NCBI GenBank assembly: GCA_014529385.2
Contig: CM043959.1
Location: 87,852,529-87,916,528, forward strand
DNA length: 64,000 nt
Source: Adiantum capillus-veneris
Taxonomy: Eukaryota > Streptophyta > Polypodiopsida > Polypodiales > Pteridaceae
Direction: 5' to 3'
Shown piece by piece: positions 63,549 to 64,000 of the stretch; position 1 is the stretch's first letter; each line of letters starts with the position of its first letter. Position numbers and translations under genes: made by a program. The notes under the pieces are model-generated. The model saw only the letters and a list, made by a program, of their open reading frames with translations, was not told the DNA's origin and searched no databases.

Positions 63549-63812
63549 GGGGGAGATTGTTGAGAGGGGGAGAGTGGAGTGTAATTTCTCTTTTTTTTTT
63601 AATAGGGAGAAAAGGGAGTGCAAGGAGGTAAGGCCAAAAAGAAAAGTAAAAAAAAAAGCCACCATCCAAAGCAAGCTATTAAGCAATAGCAATATGGCTA
63701 GTGCTCGCTTTTTTTTTACTCTTTTTTTTGGCCTTATCTCCTTGCACTCCCTTTTTACCCTATTTAAAAAGAAAAAAGAAAAACTACACTCCACTCTCCC
63801 TCTCTCACCCCC

Positions 63813-63850
<38 letters not shown>
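63500..63850. repeat. Foldback with poly(G)/poly(C) ends
   Basis: Left arm: 48 G (63500-63547), then GAGAGTGGAGTGTAATTTCTC, AAGGGAGTGCAAGGAGGTAAG and GGCCAAAAAG to about 63658. Right arm from about 63703 is the reverse complement (GGCCTTATCTCCTTGCACTC, TACACTCCACTCTC), ending in 37 C (63814-63850). The loop of about 45 bp (AGCAAGCTATTAAGC) is not repeated. Confidence 0.85.
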
Positions 63851-63852
<2 letters not shown>

Positions 63853-64000
63853 TCTCTCTTTCTCTTTCCCTTTCCCTTTCCCTTTCACTGCAAATTTGAG
63901 AGTCTAAGTACCACACACTTCTAGAGTGCTCAACTTTTGGTCACTTGCGAACTTACTTCCTTCACATTTTCAGCCATCATCTAGACCTACACACTTTCCT

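Overview
The window is nuclear DNA of a land plant. One recognisable host gene sits among a dense, nested collection of transposable elements. The gene is an ABCF5/GCN5-type protein (two ABC ATPase domains, no membrane segments) with a transit-peptide-like N-terminus and ten exons on the + strand from 2037 to 34199. Its exons splice in phase into a 713-residue protein, and its fifth intron is 27.3 kb long. The very large intron, (GA)n/(CT)n microsatellites beside or inside several LTRs, a chromovirus-rich Ty3 load and a MULE with a SWIM finger suggest a large-genome plant, possibly a fern or other non-seed plant. That lineage guess is inference only.

Layout. 1-1010: 3' end of a Ty1/copia element with its LTR. 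1010-2036: upstream region of ABCF5. 2037-4965: exons 1-5. 4966-32308: intron 5. It holds a LINE scrap, a tRNA-like (SINE-type) sequence, a solitary 5' LTR with a gag start, a minus-strand ORF cluster of unknown origin, and three related minus-strand LTR families. The youngest of these is a complete non-autonomous element at 16303-20395 (1224-bp LTRs, GGGAG target duplication), inserted in the leader of an older relative. The intron also carries two broken Ty3/gypsy elements in tandem on the + strand; the first contains two short hAT-like insertions. 32309-34199: exons 6-10.

34600-37100: LINE and Ty3 fragments on the minus strand. 37838-40110: a complete LTR element without coding capacity (CCTAT target duplication, PBS, PPT). 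40351-43080: a decayed Ty3 element. 43445-47150: an LTR split by a second non-coding copia-type element, which itself contains a CACTA-type end. 47145-49650: copia RT scrap and a Ty3 gag. 49965-54960: an LTR split by a Ty3 element with a chromodomain-like tail. 55338-55835: a 0.5-kb foldback. 55991-56958: another LTR and an integrase scrap. 57387-59750: a decayed MULE transposase. 61780-63900: simple-sequence DNA, ending in a foldback whose arms terminate in 48 G and 37 C.

Apart from ABCF5, nothing looks like a working host gene. All transposon reading frames are broken except short stretches. The apparently youngest complete elements (16303-20395 and 37838-40110) lack pol and would depend on enzymes supplied in trans.
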